Below, piece after piece: positions 1 to 8,811 of a stretch of 32,951 nt of DNA (positions are counted from its first letter, which is position 1; each line of letters begins with the position of its first letter). The translations under genes and the position numbers were made by a program. The notes under the pieces were generated by a model. It did not search any database. It had not been told where the DNA came from and worked only from the letters and a program-made list of their open reading frames with translations. The stretch is from Limosilactobacillus kribbianus (lineage in GTDB: Bacteria > Bacillota > Bacilli > Lactobacillales > Lactobacillaceae), in contig NZ_JAOVYZ010000021.1 of NCBI RefSeq assembly GCF_026413145.1, positions 1 to 32,951 of the forward strand. The letters are read 5' to 3'.

Positions 1-126
1 TCAAATCAATTGGTATCTGAATTCCCGGCCACTTAAATGTCTTAACTGGCGCACACCAATCGAGATCTTCCTGCTTAATTTACGTCATTAAATTCGTTCA
101 AGTTATTTCTTGCAATCTGCCATATG

Positions 127-161
127 AAAAAGTCTCGCGAAAAAAGTCCGCGAGACTTTTT
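127..161 (-). terminator. Rho-independent terminator of the acyltransferase gene
   Basis: A perfect 13-bp inverted repeat, AAAAAGTCTCGCG (127-139) and CGCGAGACTTTTT (149-161), encloses a 9-nt loop. It lies just past the stop codon of the minus-strand acyltransferase. A/T tracts on both sides mean it could also stop plus-strand transcripts entering from the left. The first 126 bases of the window hold no gene I can support. Confidence 0.85.
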
Positions 162-166
162 ATATA

Positions 167-1279
167 CTAGCCATTGGTAATGTGGCGATGAATTCCTAGC
201 AGGTCTTTGATTTTTACCCAGATCTGGTGGAAAGAGTAGGCCGAACAAAAGGCAAGGACGATCGTCAAGAAGATCAAAAGTGGGAACCGGATCACCAGCG
301 GCAGGTGCCAGCTAGCGGTCAGATGCCAGCACCAGTACAGCCAAAAAACGTGTGATAGATAGGCCCGGTGCGCGTAGAGGGCGATCCAGTGAATCAACGG
401 CAGCCACTGGTTGCGAAACTTTTGCATATAAAGGGCAAAGGTGGCGATCAGACCGATTGTTGCCAGGTTGTAGAAAATCATCGAGGGTAAATAATAAGGA
501 GCGTTGGTCAGCCTGACCGGCAGCCCATAGCCAAAGAAATTCAGGGTAACGTAGTAAAGCAGGATCAGCCAGACGAGGACCTGTGTCAGCCAGTGGCGCC
601 GCATAAATTCGGTGATGTTGGGGTAGCATTGCCAGAGGATGGTTCCGCAAACCGCAAAGACAATGAAGCTCGGGAAGACCCGGTCGAACATGTACCAAGC
701 CCGCGCCTCGGGACCGTGAAAGACTTGGCAGGCATAGACGCAGTTCCAGATAAACTCGAAGCCGAGGGCAAGACCACCCGCAATCAGTGCCCGCCGTCCT
801 TGCCCGTTGATCCAACGCGCTAGGGTCCAGAAAAAGGGCATCAGAATAATAAACTGGAGCATCATCACGTTGTACCAGAGGTGGGGCGCCGCATTTCCGT
901 TGAGAAACTGCCAGCAGAAGGTTGCCAGGTTGTGGTAGTGGCGGTGTTGCTGAAGCTGGGGGACGAGAAGCAAATAAACGGCGGTCCAGAGAATGGAGGG
1001 AACGAAGAGAAGATGCCAACGATTCCTGATGAAACGGGGGTAGTTCTTCCAACCGGCATTGGGATGAGTCCGAATGGTGGAGAAGAGGATGCCAAAAATA
1101 AAGGTGGAGGCGCTGAACTTAATCGTTTCGTAGATTCCGCCGAGGAAGAACTGCTGGCCGACGGGAAGGGATTCAGTCATTAGAAAAGAAATGACGGATT
1201 GGGTCATCACCGTGGTGACGGCAAACATCTTCGCAAAATCCCCGATATCGGCCGCACCGTTAAAACCTAATTGCTGCAA
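167..1279 (-). CDS. Membrane acyltransferase, acyltransferase-3 (OafA/YrhL-like) family
   Basis: A polytopic membrane protein of about 370 aa with the look of the acyltransferase-3 family, which moves acetyl or other acyl groups onto cell-surface polysaccharides or similar acceptors. Hydrophobic segments alternate with short basic loops. An Arg-rich loop (FIRNRWHLLFVPSILW) followed by a NGNAAPHLWYN segment is the stretch I associate with this family in lactobacilli; the acceptor is unknown. The open frame runs up to 1522, but the extra N-terminal part is AT-rich, has no membrane segment and overlaps the divergent xpk promoter. I therefore chose a TTG at 1279, preceded by a GCGGGGGA ribosome-binding site with good spacing and followed by LQQLGFNGAADIGDF. 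That start is an inference. The gene is monocistronic, ends in a strong terminator and diverges from xpk. Confidence 0.75.
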   Translation of the reverse strand: MQQLGFNGAADIGDFAKMFAVTTVMTQSVISFLMTESLPVGQQFFLGGIYETIKFSASTFIFGILFSTIRTHPNAGWKNYPRFIRNRWHLLFVPSILWTAVYLLLVPQLQQHRHYHNLATFCWQFLNGNAAPHLWYNVMMLQFIILMPFFWTLARWINGQGRRALIAGGLALGFEFIWNCVYACQVFHGPEARAWYMFDRVFPSFIVFAVCGTILWQCYPNITEFMRRHWLTQVLVWLILLYYVTLNFFGYGLPVRLTNAPYYLPSMIFYNLATIGLIATFALYMQKFRNQWLPLIHWIALYAHRAYLSHVFWLYWCWHLTASWHLPLVIRFPLLIFLTIVLAFCSAYSFHQIWVKIKDLLGIHRHITNG

Positions 1280-1604
1280 GTTTGTCCCCCGCTTTCGTAA
1301 ATGAATCTTCTTTAGGGTACCACTGAATGACACTTGTCGTTCGGCAAAATTGACAGTTGGTAAAATCTGTCTATGAAACCAACAAAATCGTTGGTATGAA
1401 GGGATTTTGTGCCATTTTTTCGAGCCGGATTTGGTTAAGAAAAAGCTAAAAAAGTTAAATTTTAATAATTGGACCGTATCAATTTTGAAAAAGGTTGACT
1501 TTAAACGAAAAACGGTTATCATAAAAGATGTAAATTGAATGATTTACGTTAGTTGTTTGAAGCACACGAACGTATTGATTTATTCAGAAGGAGTGTTTAT
1601 TAGA
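1280..1604. promoter_or_regulatory. Divergent control region between the acyltransferase gene and xpk
   Basis: These 325 AT-rich bases carry no convincing gene of their own. They contain the xpk promoter near 1496-1522 and the xpk leader. A small inverted repeat ACCAAC/GTTGGT lies at 1378-1395, with another GTTGGT copy at 1356-1361, inside what would be the leader of the minus-strand acyltransferase gene. I see no clear riboswitch or T-box. Confidence 0.5.
1496..1522 (+). promoter_or_regulatory. Probable xpk promoter
   Basis: TTGACT (1496-1501) is a near-consensus -35 box. TATCAT (1517-1522) is a 5/6 match to the -10 box, with a short 15-nt spacer. A slightly later ATAAAA stretch gives an alternative -10. 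Transcription would start around 1529, leaving a leader of about 75 nt before the ATG at 1605. Confidence 0.55.
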
Positions 1605-4016
1605 ATGGCAGTAGATTACGATTCCAAGCAATACTTGGAAAGTGTTGACGCTTACTGGCGTGCCGCTAACTACCTTTCAGCAGGTACTTTGTTCTTAATG
1701 AGCAACCCACTGCTGCGTCGGCCACTGAAGGCTGAAGACGTTAAGCCAAAGCCAATTGGTCACTGGGGTACGATTGTTCCACAGAACTTTATTTATGCCC
1801 ACCTGAACCGGGTTATCAAGAAGTACAACCTGGACATGTTCTACATCGAAGGTTCCGGTCACGGTGGCCAGGTTATGATGAACAACTCATACCTGGACGG
1901 CTCATACACCGAAATCTACCCTGAATTTACTCAGGACGAAAAGGGTATGGCTAAGCTGTTCAAGCACTTTAGTTTCCCTGGTGGTACTGCATCCCACGCC
2001 GCACCAGAAGTTCCAGGTTCCATCCACGAAGGTGGGGAACTGGGTTACTCCCTGTCCCACGGTGTTGGTGCAATTCTGGACAACCCAGATGTAATTGCCG
2101 CTGTTGAAATCGGTGACGGTGAAGCTGAAACCGGCCCACTGGCTGCTTCATGGTTCTCTGACAAGTTCATCAACCCAATCAAGGACGGTGCCGTATTACC
2201 AATCGTCCAGGTCAACGGTTACAAGATTTCTAACCCAACCATCCTTTCCCGGATGAGCGACGAAGAACTGACTAAGTACTTCGAAGGAATGGGCTGGAAG
2301 CCATTCTTCGTTTCCGCATACAAGGAAGCTGACCGTGATGGTGAATTCTCCGGTTACAAGGATCACATGGACGTTCACGAAGAAATGGCCAAGACGATGG
2401 ACGAAGCAATCGAAGACATCAAGGCTATTCAAAAGAATGCTCGTGAAAACAACGATGACTCTCTGCCACAATGGCCAATGATCATCTTCCGTGTTCCAAA
2501 GGGCTGGACTGGCCCAACGAAGGACCTCGACGGCAACCCGATCGAAAACTCCTTCCGTGCTCACCAGATTCCAATTCCGGTATCCCAGGATGACATGGAA
2601 CACAAGGATCTGCTGATCAACTGGATGAAGTCCTACAAGCCAGAAGAACTGTTCGACGAAAACGGTCACCCAGTAGCACTGGTTGAAGAAAACGCACCAG
2701 AAGGCAACCACCGGATGGCAATGAACCCAATCACTAACGGTGGGATCGACCCTAAGCCACTGGTTCTGCCTAACTACCGTGACTTCGCCGTTGACGTTCA
2801 AACTCCAGGTTCTGTTGTAAAGCAGGACATGCTGGAATGGGGTAAGTACCTCAGCAAGATGGCTGAACTGAACCCTGACAACTTCCGTGGCTTCGGTCCT
2901 GACGAATCCAAGTCTAACCGTCTCTACGCCTTCCTTGACGATGACAAGCGTCAATGGATGGAAGGGATCCACGAACCAAACGATGAAAACCTGGCTCACT
3001 CTGGTCGGATGATTGACTCTCAACTGTCCGAACACCAGGCTGAAGGTTTTCTCGAAGGTTACACCCTGACTGGTCGTCACGGCTTCTTCGCAACTTACGA
3101 ATCATTCGGTCGTGTTGTTGACTCCATGCTGACTCAACACATGAAGTGGTTACGTAAGGCTAAGGACATGTACTGGCGTAAGCAATACCCTGCCCTGAAC
3201 TTCGTTGATACTTCAACGGTCTTCCAGCAGGATCACAACGGTTACACTCACCAGGATCCAGGTCTGCTGACTCACATGTTCGAAAAGGAACGTCCAGACC
3301 TCGTTAAGGAATACCTGCCAGCTGATACCAACTCTCTGTTGGCTGTTTCCAACAAGGCCTTCAACGACCAAGAATGCATCAACATCTTCGTAACTTCCAA
3401 GCACCCACGTGCACAATGGTTCTCCATTGACGAAGCTACTGAACTGGTTGACAATGGTCTGAGCTACGTTGACTGGGCATCTACTGACCAGGGTAGTGAA
3501 CCAGATGTTGTCTTTGCTTCTGCTGGTACTGAACCAACTGAAGAAGCGCTTGCCGCAATCGACATTCTGCACGACAACTTCCCAGAACTGAAGATTCGTT
3601 ACATCAACATCGTGGAAATCATGAAGCTGATGAACACCGACAAGAACCCTGAAGGTCTGAACGACGCTGAATTCAACCGTTACTTCACGACCGACAAGCC
3701 AGTGATCTTCGCATGGCACGGCTTCCGTGACATGATCCAGGCTCTGTTCTTCGAACGTGCTAACCACAACGTTCACATTCACTCATACGAAGAAAATGGT
3801 GACATCACCACGCCATTCGACATGCGTGTACTGAACGAACTTGACCGTTACCACCTTGCTAAGGATGCTATCCAAAGCGTAGCTGGTTACGAACAGAAGA
3901 GTGCTGCCTTTGTTGCCAAGATGGACAACATGATCAACAAGCACAACCACTACATCCGTTCAGAAGGTAAGGACATGCCTGAAGTTACCAACTGGACTTG
4001 GAAGGGTCTTAAGTAA
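1605..4016 (+). CDS. xpk: Xylulose-5-phosphate/fructose-6-phosphate phosphoketolase
   Basis: Encodes 803 aa, the usual length. This cytosolic, thiamin-diphosphate-dependent enzyme splits xylulose-5-phosphate (and often fructose-6-phosphate) with phosphate into acetyl phosphate and glyceraldehyde-3-phosphate (or erythrose-4-phosphate). It is the key step of heterolactic fermentation. Family landmarks are YIEGSGHGG near residue 87, the [20 protein letters not shown] block, the cofactor-binding [32 protein letters not shown] in the middle domain and FAWHGFRDM near the C-terminus. The start is the ATG at 1605, with AGAAGGAG 11 nt upstream and the conserved [14 protein letters not shown] opening; an upstream in-frame ATG at 1539 lacks a ribosome-binding site. 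Codon choice is far more restricted than in neighbouring genes (AAC, GAC, AAG, GGT and CTG dominate), as expected for a very highly expressed gene. It has its own promoter and terminator. Confidence 0.97.
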   Translation: MAVDYDSKQYLESVDAYWRAANYLSAGTLFLMSNPLLRRPLKAEDVKPKPIGHWGTIVPQNFIYAHLNRVIKKYNLDMFYIEGSGHGGQVMMNNSYLDGSYTEIYPEFTQDEKGMAKLFKHFSFPGGTASHAAPEVPGSIHEGGELGYSLSHGVGAILDNPDVIAAVEIGDGEAETGPLAASWFSDKFINPIKDGAVLPIVQVNGYKISNPTILSRMSDEELTKYFEGMGWKPFFVSAYKEADRDGEFSGYKDHMDVHEEMAKTMDEAIEDIKAIQKNARENNDDSLPQWPMIIFRVPKGWTGPTKDLDGNPIENSFRAHQIPIPVSQDDMEHKDLLINWMKSYKPEELFDENGHPVALVEENAPEGNHRMAMNPITNGGIDPKPLVLPNYRDFAVDVQTPGSVVKQDMLEWGKYLSKMAELNPDNFRGFGPDESKSNRLYAFLDDDKRQWMEGIHEPNDENLAHSGRMIDSQLSEHQAEGFLEGYTLTGRHGFFATYESFGRVVDSMLTQHMKWLRKAKDMYWRKQYPALNFVDTSTVFQQDHNGYTHQDPGLLTHMFEKERPDLVKEYLPADTNSLLAVSNKAFNDQECINIFVTSKHPRAQWFSIDEATELVDNGLSYVDWASTDQGSEPDVVFASAGTEPTEEALAAIDILHDNFPELKIRYINIVEIMKLMNTDKNPEGLNDAEFNRYFTTDKPVIFAWHGFRDMIQALFFERANHNVHIHSYEENGDITTPFDMRVLNELDRYHLAKDAIQSVAGYEQKSAAFVAKMDNMINKHNHYIRSEGKDMPEVTNWTWKGLK

Positions 4017-4050
4017 TCTGCCTGATTACTAATTAAACACTTAATAAATC

Positions 4051-4090
4051 AAAAAGCGTACTAGCATTTGCGTGCTGGTACGCTTTTTTT
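4051..4090 (+). terminator. Rho-independent terminator of xpk
   Basis: AAAAAGCGTACTAGCA (4051-4066) pairs with TGCTGGTACGCTTTTT (4073-4088), with one wobble, around a 6-nt loop, and is followed by more T residues. It lies 35 nt after the xpk stop codon. Confidence 0.9.
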
Positions 4091-4110
4091 GATTTCTTAA
4101 TTTTAAAATT

Positions 4111-4145
4111 TAAGACCCGATAAACCTGCAGATTTATCGGGCCTC
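4111..4145 (-). terminator. Possible terminator for the antiporter pseudogene
   Basis: CCCGATAAA (4116-4124) and TTTATCGGG (4133-4141) form a perfect 9-bp stem. Read on the minus strand it is followed by a T/A-rich run and lies shortly after the end of the antiporter pseudogene. Confidence 0.55.
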
Positions 4146-4172
4146 AAATCTCAAAAAAGTGCTTATTTATCC

Positions 4173-5731
4173 TTAGCGCAGCTCGTTGTCGGGATCGATC
4201 AGGATCGACTCGGCCAGCAGAACGCCATTATAGAGCTGGTAGACATAGTCGCGAAGATTTTCCTTTTGTGAAATCATGTCTAGGTATTCCCGCTCCGCCC
4301 GAAAGGCCCAGCGTAAGGCCCGCTGCTCCATTTCCTTTTCGCCGGGTGAGAGTTCCGGCTGGCGACTAGTGTGGAGCTAGTGTTGCCAAAACTTCTTAAA
4401 GGAGTTATTTGACTGTTGGTCACGCAGGTCGTAGAGAACGTTGGCGCGGATCGTCGGCGGCAGGTAGATCTTTTCGACGGCCTTGATTCCCTCTTCGACC
4501 ATCTTTTCCTTGATGCTGACGATTCGGCGGGCAACCTCTTTTTCAGAGATGTCGTGTTCAAGCAAGAAGGGGAAGAGTAGGGACGGTACGATCATGCTGA
4601 GGAGGACGACCAGTGTTTCCACCAGGATGACCTGGTTGAATTGATGCGTGCTGACGCTGGCGGCAACCGAGTAGACCAGGGCTAACGTGACGGCGCCCCG
4701 AACCCCACCGAGGGCAAAAATGAGACTACCGCGCCGGGGCAGGTGACTAGACGGCCGTAAAGGTAGCGGATGATGACGTTAACGACGTAGAGGGCCAAGC
4801 CGATTAGAAGCCATTTGCTGCTGTAGCTTCGAGTGACGAGATCCTGGTACACTACCCGGGAGACGATGATACCAAGGATGACGAAGACCATGTTGTTTAA
4901 CAGTTCTTGGAGCATCCCCATCAGGACAACCCCGTTATGATACTGACGCGGATGGATGAAGCGGGAGCTAGCACTCTCACTGTTTTGCATCAGCCCGGCG
5001 CAAACGACCGCGATGATCCCCGAAACGTGGAGCTCCTCCGCCAAGTAGTAGACGACGAAGGGGGTCGCGATGAAGAGCATGTTTTGGGCGTTGGCCGCCC
5101 AGGAATTCAGCTGCTGCAGGCCCCGACGGAAGGTGATCATCACCAGAGCCGCCGCGATCCCGATCAAGATGCCCCCGATTGCCGCCGTAAAGAAGTGAAG
5201 AATGGTCCACTGGTACTGGAAGGCCCCGTTTTGGATCCAGAGGGTACAGGCGGTGATCAGGATGATTCCGGAGGCGTCGTTGAAGAGCGACTCCATCTTG
5301 AGCAGGTCGTTTTGCCGTTTTGGAACGATCAGACCGGTCGAAACGGCCGTGGTGGCGGTGGCGTCGGTGGGAGTGCTCAGGGCGGCAATCAGAAAGGCCA
5401 GCGCCGCAGGAACCCCCCAGAGTGCAAGCAGTGAGCCGGAAATGGCCATGGCGGCGACGACCAGGACGACTGCGGTGCCGATGATCTTGCCAAGCGACTG
5501 GCGGACGGCATTGAGCCGGGTGGTCTGCCCCTCAAAGTAAATCAACGGTGCCACAATGTACATGAAGAGTTCAGCATCGAAGCTGGTTACCAGGTGGTTG
5601 AGCGGGGCGATGACAACGATGATAATTCCGAAGAGCATGCAGACGTAATTGACGGACAGGCGGGGAATGAAGCCGGCGAGGATGCTGGCAAAGACGGCCG
5701 CGCTGACGATGGTAATGAAAGAAAGTAACAT
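4173..5731 (-). pseudogene. Broken CPA1-family Na+/H+ antiporter (NhaK/NhaP-like)
   Basis: The intact gene would encode about 519 aa: a cation/proton antiporter membrane domain and a short cytosolic tail. The first 330 or so residues read well, with ALSTPTDATATTAVS and ESLFNDASGIILI, the ion-site helices of CPA1 exchangers. Two lesions follow. After ...YLYGRLV, near 4741-4746, one base appears to be missing: the expected family continuation (LPRRGSLIFALGGVRGAVTLALVYS) is present in another frame, while the original frame stops at 4682. That second frame then hits an in-frame TAG at 4377-4379, yet coding continues for another 67 codons to a TAA at 4173-4175. A frameshift plus a stop indicates a decayed gene rather than one base-calling slip. 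It lies 46 nt downstream of the histidine kinase and could share its transcript. A paralog at 20505-22490 is intact. Confidence 0.85.
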
Positions 5732-5777
5732 AATGATGATCCCTTAAATAATAGTGGCTGCTGGATGAGAGCAGAAA

Positions 5778-7199
5778 TTAATTGGCCTTCTCTTGCCGCT
5801 TTGGAATAATGATTCGTTGCTCAAACCAGTGCGATTCTGCGCGCCGGTCGTTGCTGGCACCGGGGTAGCGGGCGAGGATAATCCGCAGGTTACGCAAGCC
5901 TAAGTGGTGGTTGTTAACGATGCTGACGGTTTGACTGGCGTGATCGAGCGCGGCCAGGTCAACCTGGTGAACGGTGGAATTACCGACGATAATGAACTGG
6001 GCAAACTCGTTTTCGTACAGGCTGAGGTCGAGACGGGGTTGCGGAGCGGATGCGGCGGCTTTGATCGCGTTATCGAACAGGATGGCGACGATCCGGATGG
6101 TGTCGACGGGTTCCATGGTTTTGTTAAAGTCAATCGGATCAACAATTTCGACTTGCAAAGCGATCTTTTTTTCCATGGCCGTTGAGATCTTGTTAAAGAT
6201 AACGGCTTTGAGTCCCGCATCCTGAATATTTTTCAACGGACCGATGATCCCCGTTGGCACATCAATGCTTTTATTGGTCGCGGCAGACAGCTGGGCAAGG
6301 GAGCGCTTGGCAAATTCGAGATTATTAGTCTCCAGAGCACTGGTGAGACTGTAAAGAATGTTTTTATAATCATGACGAAAGCGGCGCAGGTCGTCGTTCA
6401 TTACCTCAAGTTGACTGGTATAGCGGGTCAGACTCTCCAGTCGGTAATCGGCGAAGTTGGCCCGGTCACGGTTGGCCAGGTAACGACTAACCAGTTCCAT
6501 GACTAACAGTACCAGCAGAACATAGATGATGACTTCAAGAAGGGCGATGGCTCTGATTTGAACGGGCGAGGCATTATGAAATGTTGCACCGGTCAACATG
6601 GTCGGTGACTGCATCAGGTAATGGTTGTACTGAGCATAGTAAAGATAGTAGCTCAGCGGCAAAAAAGCAAGGCTGAGGAGCCACTCAGCCAGGATGTGCT
6701 GACCGCGCAGGCGCGCCAGATAACGTTGGAAAAATGGCCGCAAAACGCGTACCAGCAGCAAGGCAATTCCATAACTGATTAGAACGAGAAAATTGACTAA
6801 GAGGTAGTAAAGCGGGGTCCCAGCGAAAGAAAAAAGCACCTTGCAGATCCCAAGACCGTATGAACCGATCAGGAAGGCGAGGTAGTCGAGAAGGGCACTG
6901 AAAGAAAAAGTGGCGACCAGATCGGTCAGGGTTTCGCCGGAGTGGTTGGCAAAGAAGTAGTAGAGACTGATCATCAGGGTGATCAGGAGGTAGTCGTTTA
7001 ACAAGAAGTTAAAGGGTAAGAAGAAGGCGACCAGGGCGATCATGAGGTAGAGAACAAACGGTACATGGCGCTGGCCGAGGTGCTTAAAAGTCCCCCAGAA
7101 GGTGAGCGGATAAAAAACACAAATCTTAACGGCCCAGACGATTAAAAAACCGAGCGAGGGCGTCAGGGTAAAGGGATTAATGAGGTTGAAATATGTCAT
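5778..7199 (-). CDS. AgrC-like sensor histidine kinase (GHKL type)
   Basis: Encodes 473 aa: about six or seven N-terminal membrane segments (residues 1-240), a linker helix, and a C-terminal kinase module. The phosphoacceptor motif is RRFRHDYKNIL (His near residue 277), the N-box is ILFDNAIKAA, and a reduced G-box reads GLRNLRII. This is the architecture of peptide-pheromone receptors (AgrC/ComD/PlnB type), which phosphorylate LytTR regulators. The matching regulator is encoded upstream on the same strand (7848-8603), but a zinc-ribbon gene on the opposite strand lies between them. No clear pheromone precursor or exporter gene is nearby, so the signal is unknown. The ATG at 7199 has only a weak upstream purine run as ribosome-binding site. 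The gene is followed by the antiporter pseudogene after 46 nt. Confidence 0.88.
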   Translation of the reverse strand: MTYFNLINPFTLTPSLGFLIVWAVKICVFYPLTFWGTFKHLGQRHVPFVLYLMIALVAFFLPFNFLLNDYLLITLMISLYYFFANHSGETLTDLVATFSFSALLDYLAFLIGSYGLGICKVLFSFAGTPLYYLLVNFLVLISYGIALLLVRVLRPFFQRYLARLRGQHILAEWLLSLAFLPLSYYLYYAQYNHYLMQSPTMLTGATFHNASPVQIRAIALLEVIIYVLLVLLVMELVSRYLANRDRANFADYRLESLTRYTSQLEVMNDDLRRFRHDYKNILYSLTSALETNNLEFAKRSLAQLSAATNKSIDVPTGIIGPLKNIQDAGLKAVIFNKISTAMEKKIALQVEIVDPIDFNKTMEPVDTIRIVAILFDNAIKAAASAPQPRLDLSLYENEFAQFIIVGNSTVHQVDLAALDHASQTVSIVNNHHLGLRNLRIILARYPGASNDRRAESHWFEQRIIIPKRQEKAN

Positions 7200-7219
7200 A
7201 GATAGTTAACTGCTTTCTG

Positions 7220-7248
7220 TTAAGATCGATGTATACTTTAATTATACT
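7220..7248 (+). promoter_or_regulatory. Probable promoter of the zinc-ribbon gene
   Basis: TTAAGA (7220-7225) and TATACT (7243-7248) are separated by exactly 17 nt, 26 nt before the start codon at 7274. The same 74-bp gap must hold any promoter for the divergent histidine kinase gene. I see only weak minus-strand candidates for that. Confidence 0.6.
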
Positions 7249-7273
7249 ATTTTATGATGAGAGGAATTCAATA

Positions 7274-7855
7274 ATGAATCATGATCTTAGTGTTACCTGC
7301 CCCCGCTGTGGCAAGCTGAATGTCATTGGCAGCCAGCACTGCAGTAATTGCGGCGCGCCCTTGCCCCATTCAACCAAAAAAGCCAGCCCCACGCACCGTC
7401 TTTCACGGCGTGGACTGGCAATGATGGCAACTTTTGGGATTCTTTTAGCGATGGTGGTTTTAGGAGTAATTATTCAACACAATCAAATCCTCTCCTACTC
7501 GACCTTTATCAACTCCGCACCGCAGGAGGTGGAGCTGCTTGACCGGCACCAACGGGTCGTTTCCAAATTTTATCTAATCGGTGCTGAAAAAAAGTCAACT
7601 GCGAATGAAATTCGCGGCACGGCAGCGCTAGTTTCCCATCTTCGAACGGATAATGATTATCGCCGGGCACCGCAATTTCAGTATATTGATGACCGCGCCA
7701 ACGGTACTTTTACGCTTAAGACCTCACCGGAAATAGTGTTAAACTGTCAGACAAAAACAGGAAAGCTTAAATATAGCGGCCGGTGCTACGTTACTGACAA
7801 GCCCCAGGTCCAATATTTTCGCTGGCTAAACAGCAGCGGTGGGGTGACTAAATGA
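7274..7855 (+). CDS. Zinc-ribbon, single-pass membrane protein of unknown function
   Basis: Encodes 193 aa from the ATG at 7274, with GAGGAATTC as ribosome-binding site; an upstream in-frame start at 7229 has none and overlaps the promoter. Residues 10-30 form a zinc ribbon (CPRCG...CSNCGAPL). A basic linker and one membrane helix (about 50-70) follow, then a roughly 120-residue extracytoplasmic domain with two further cysteines that I do not recognise. The family of N-terminal zinc ribbon plus one membrane helix is common in Firmicutes, and its function is generally unknown. The gene is divergent from the kinase (74-bp gap) and overlaps the end of the response regulator tail-to-tail by 8 bp, so it sits inside the two-component pair. 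A role tied to that system is inference only. Confidence 0.75.
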   Translation: MNHDLSVTCPRCGKLNVIGSQHCSNCGAPLPHSTKKASPTHRLSRRGLAMMATFGILLAMVVLGVIIQHNQILSYSTFINSAPQEVELLDRHQRVVSKFYLIGAEKKSTANEIRGTAALVSHLRTDNDYRRAPQFQYIDDRANGTFTLKTSPEIVLNCQTKTGKLKYSGRCYVTDKPQVQYFRWLNSSGGVTK

Positions 7856-8603
7856 TCTGGAAGGGCTGATTCAGCTCCTTGAGGTTCTTTAAAAGCTCCT
7901 TGGTTCGCAACCGTGAGAAGGGGTAAGTGCGTGATTCACCCTTAAATTGGAGAGTGTGATTACCAAGGTTGACTGAAACAACCAGGGTCGGGTTGATTAA
8001 GAAGTGCCGGTGCGAGCGAAAAAGCGTCGGAAACTGTTTTTCGAGCTCGTTCAGGGTCCCGGTAACGGTGATTACCCGGTGATCGACGGTATGCAGCAGG
8101 GCCTGGTGCGAGTTGGTGGGATTAGGCTCGAGGTAGAGAATGTTAGCAAAGTTGATTCGCAAATACCCTGCGGCCGTTTTGAAGACTGGCCGTGGCTGGG
8201 GACCATGATTGATTTTTTCCACGACAAATTGGAAGTCCTTAGAGAGGCGCTCCTCAATGTTGTCTTGATCCTTGGCGATAAAATCCAGCGCCTCGGTCCG
8301 GTAGCTATAAGTGGTCGGGAGGAATTCATCGTGAACGGTGATGAAGATAATAGTAGCCAAAATATCGTTTTGGCGAATCAGCTGGCTGAGCTTGAGGCCA
8401 GCTTTTTTGTCACCGTTGATTTCCAGATCCAGCAAATAAACGTTTTGCACGCTGGGAGTAGGCAGATTGGTGACTAGTTCCTCAGCCGACGACCAGATAG
8501 TGATATTAAAGGATGTAAGATGGAGCCGTGTACTAATCCGCTCCAGGACCTTTTTGAGGTATTGTTGTTCAATCCACTGGTCCTCTAAGACAAAAATATT
8601 CAT
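7848..8603 (-). CDS. AgrA/ComE-like response regulator with LytTR DNA-binding domain
   Basis: Encodes 251 aa. Residues 1-125 are a receiver domain, with FVLED at the start, the phosphoacceptor Asp in YLLDLEING (near residue 57) and a Thr in IIFITVHDE. Residues 145-250 look like a LytTR domain: FKTAAGYLRINFANILYLE, then the family-typical FRSHRHFLINPTLV and the FSRLRTKEL end. Proteins of this type bind paired half-sites upstream of target promoters, usually in peptide-quorum circuits. The start ATG at 8603 has a GGGAG ribosome-binding site 9 nt upstream. The likely cognate kinase is the next gene on the same strand, 649 nt downstream, beyond the interposed zinc-ribbon gene. Candidate half-sites lie in the upstream gap shared with brnQ. 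Confidence 0.9.
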   Translation of the reverse strand: MNIFVLEDQWIEQQYLKKVLERISTRLHLTSFNITIWSSAEELVTNLPTPSVQNVYLLDLEINGDKKAGLKLSQLIRQNDILATIIFITVHDEFLPTTYSYRTEALDFIAKDQDNIEERLSKDFQFVVEKINHGPQPRPVFKTAAGYLRINFANILYLEPNPTNSHQALLHTVDHRVITVTGTLNELEKQFPTLFRSHRHFLINPTLVVSVNLGNHTLQFKGESRTYPFSRLRTKELLKNLKELNQPFQII

Positions 8604-8691
8604 TTAAATTGCTCCCGTAAAAAAGTACTAAGACAATAATAATAACTATTCGTGCAAACCGCTATCTTTGACGGGGGGCCAGGAGAATTTT

Positions 8692-8775
8692 GTGCCGTTC
8701 ACTGAAAAAAACGTCAGTTACGTGAACGCCACCGTTTTGGAGCCTGAGCTTGCTCAATTGGGCACTATGCTATAA
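8692..8775 (+). other. Candidate small ORF, 27 codons, GTG start
   Basis: A GTG at 8692 preceded by CAGGAG (6-nt spacing) opens a frame of 27 codons beginning MPFTEKNVSYVNATV and ending within the brnQ -10 box. I see no good promoter in front of it and it has no recognisable signal or double-glycine leader. It could be chance, a leader-type peptide, or a small peptide gene beside the quorum-type regulator. Confidence 0.15.
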
Positions 8776-8776
8776 T
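8745..8776 (+). promoter_or_regulatory. brnQ promoter with overlapping palindrome
   Basis: A perfect TATAAT (8771-8776) preceded by TGC makes an extended -10 box. TTGCTC at 8750-8755 can serve as -35 with a short 15-nt spacer. A 12-bp palindrome TGAGCTTGCTCA (8745-8756) covers the -35 box and could be an operator. Confidence 0.65.
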
Positions 8777-8811
8777 AGACCGGTTATTAAAAAAGATTGG
8801 AATGAAGTAAC

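Noticed and set aside
1507-1520. A cre-like (CcpA) site at the xpk promoter
   Set aside because: GAAAAACGGTTATC matches only 6 of 10 fixed consensus positions, which is too weak to claim.
1280-1522. N-terminal extension of the acyltransferase frame to an ATG at 1522
   Set aside because: The extension is AT-rich, lacks membrane character, runs into the xpk promoter and has no ribosome-binding site at its start.
2196-3782. Long minus-strand open frames opposite xpk
   Set aside because: They are shadows caused by the strong codon bias of xpk; the encoded sequences are low-complexity and lack ribosome-binding sites.
4907-5540. Plus-strand open frames opposite the antiporter pseudogene
   Set aside because: Antisense shadows rich in Asp, Gly and Arg, with no family resemblance.
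5778-8603. Calling the two-component pair a bacteriocin regulation system
   Set aside because: No bacteriocin, double-glycine peptide, immunity or ABC-exporter gene is present in the window.
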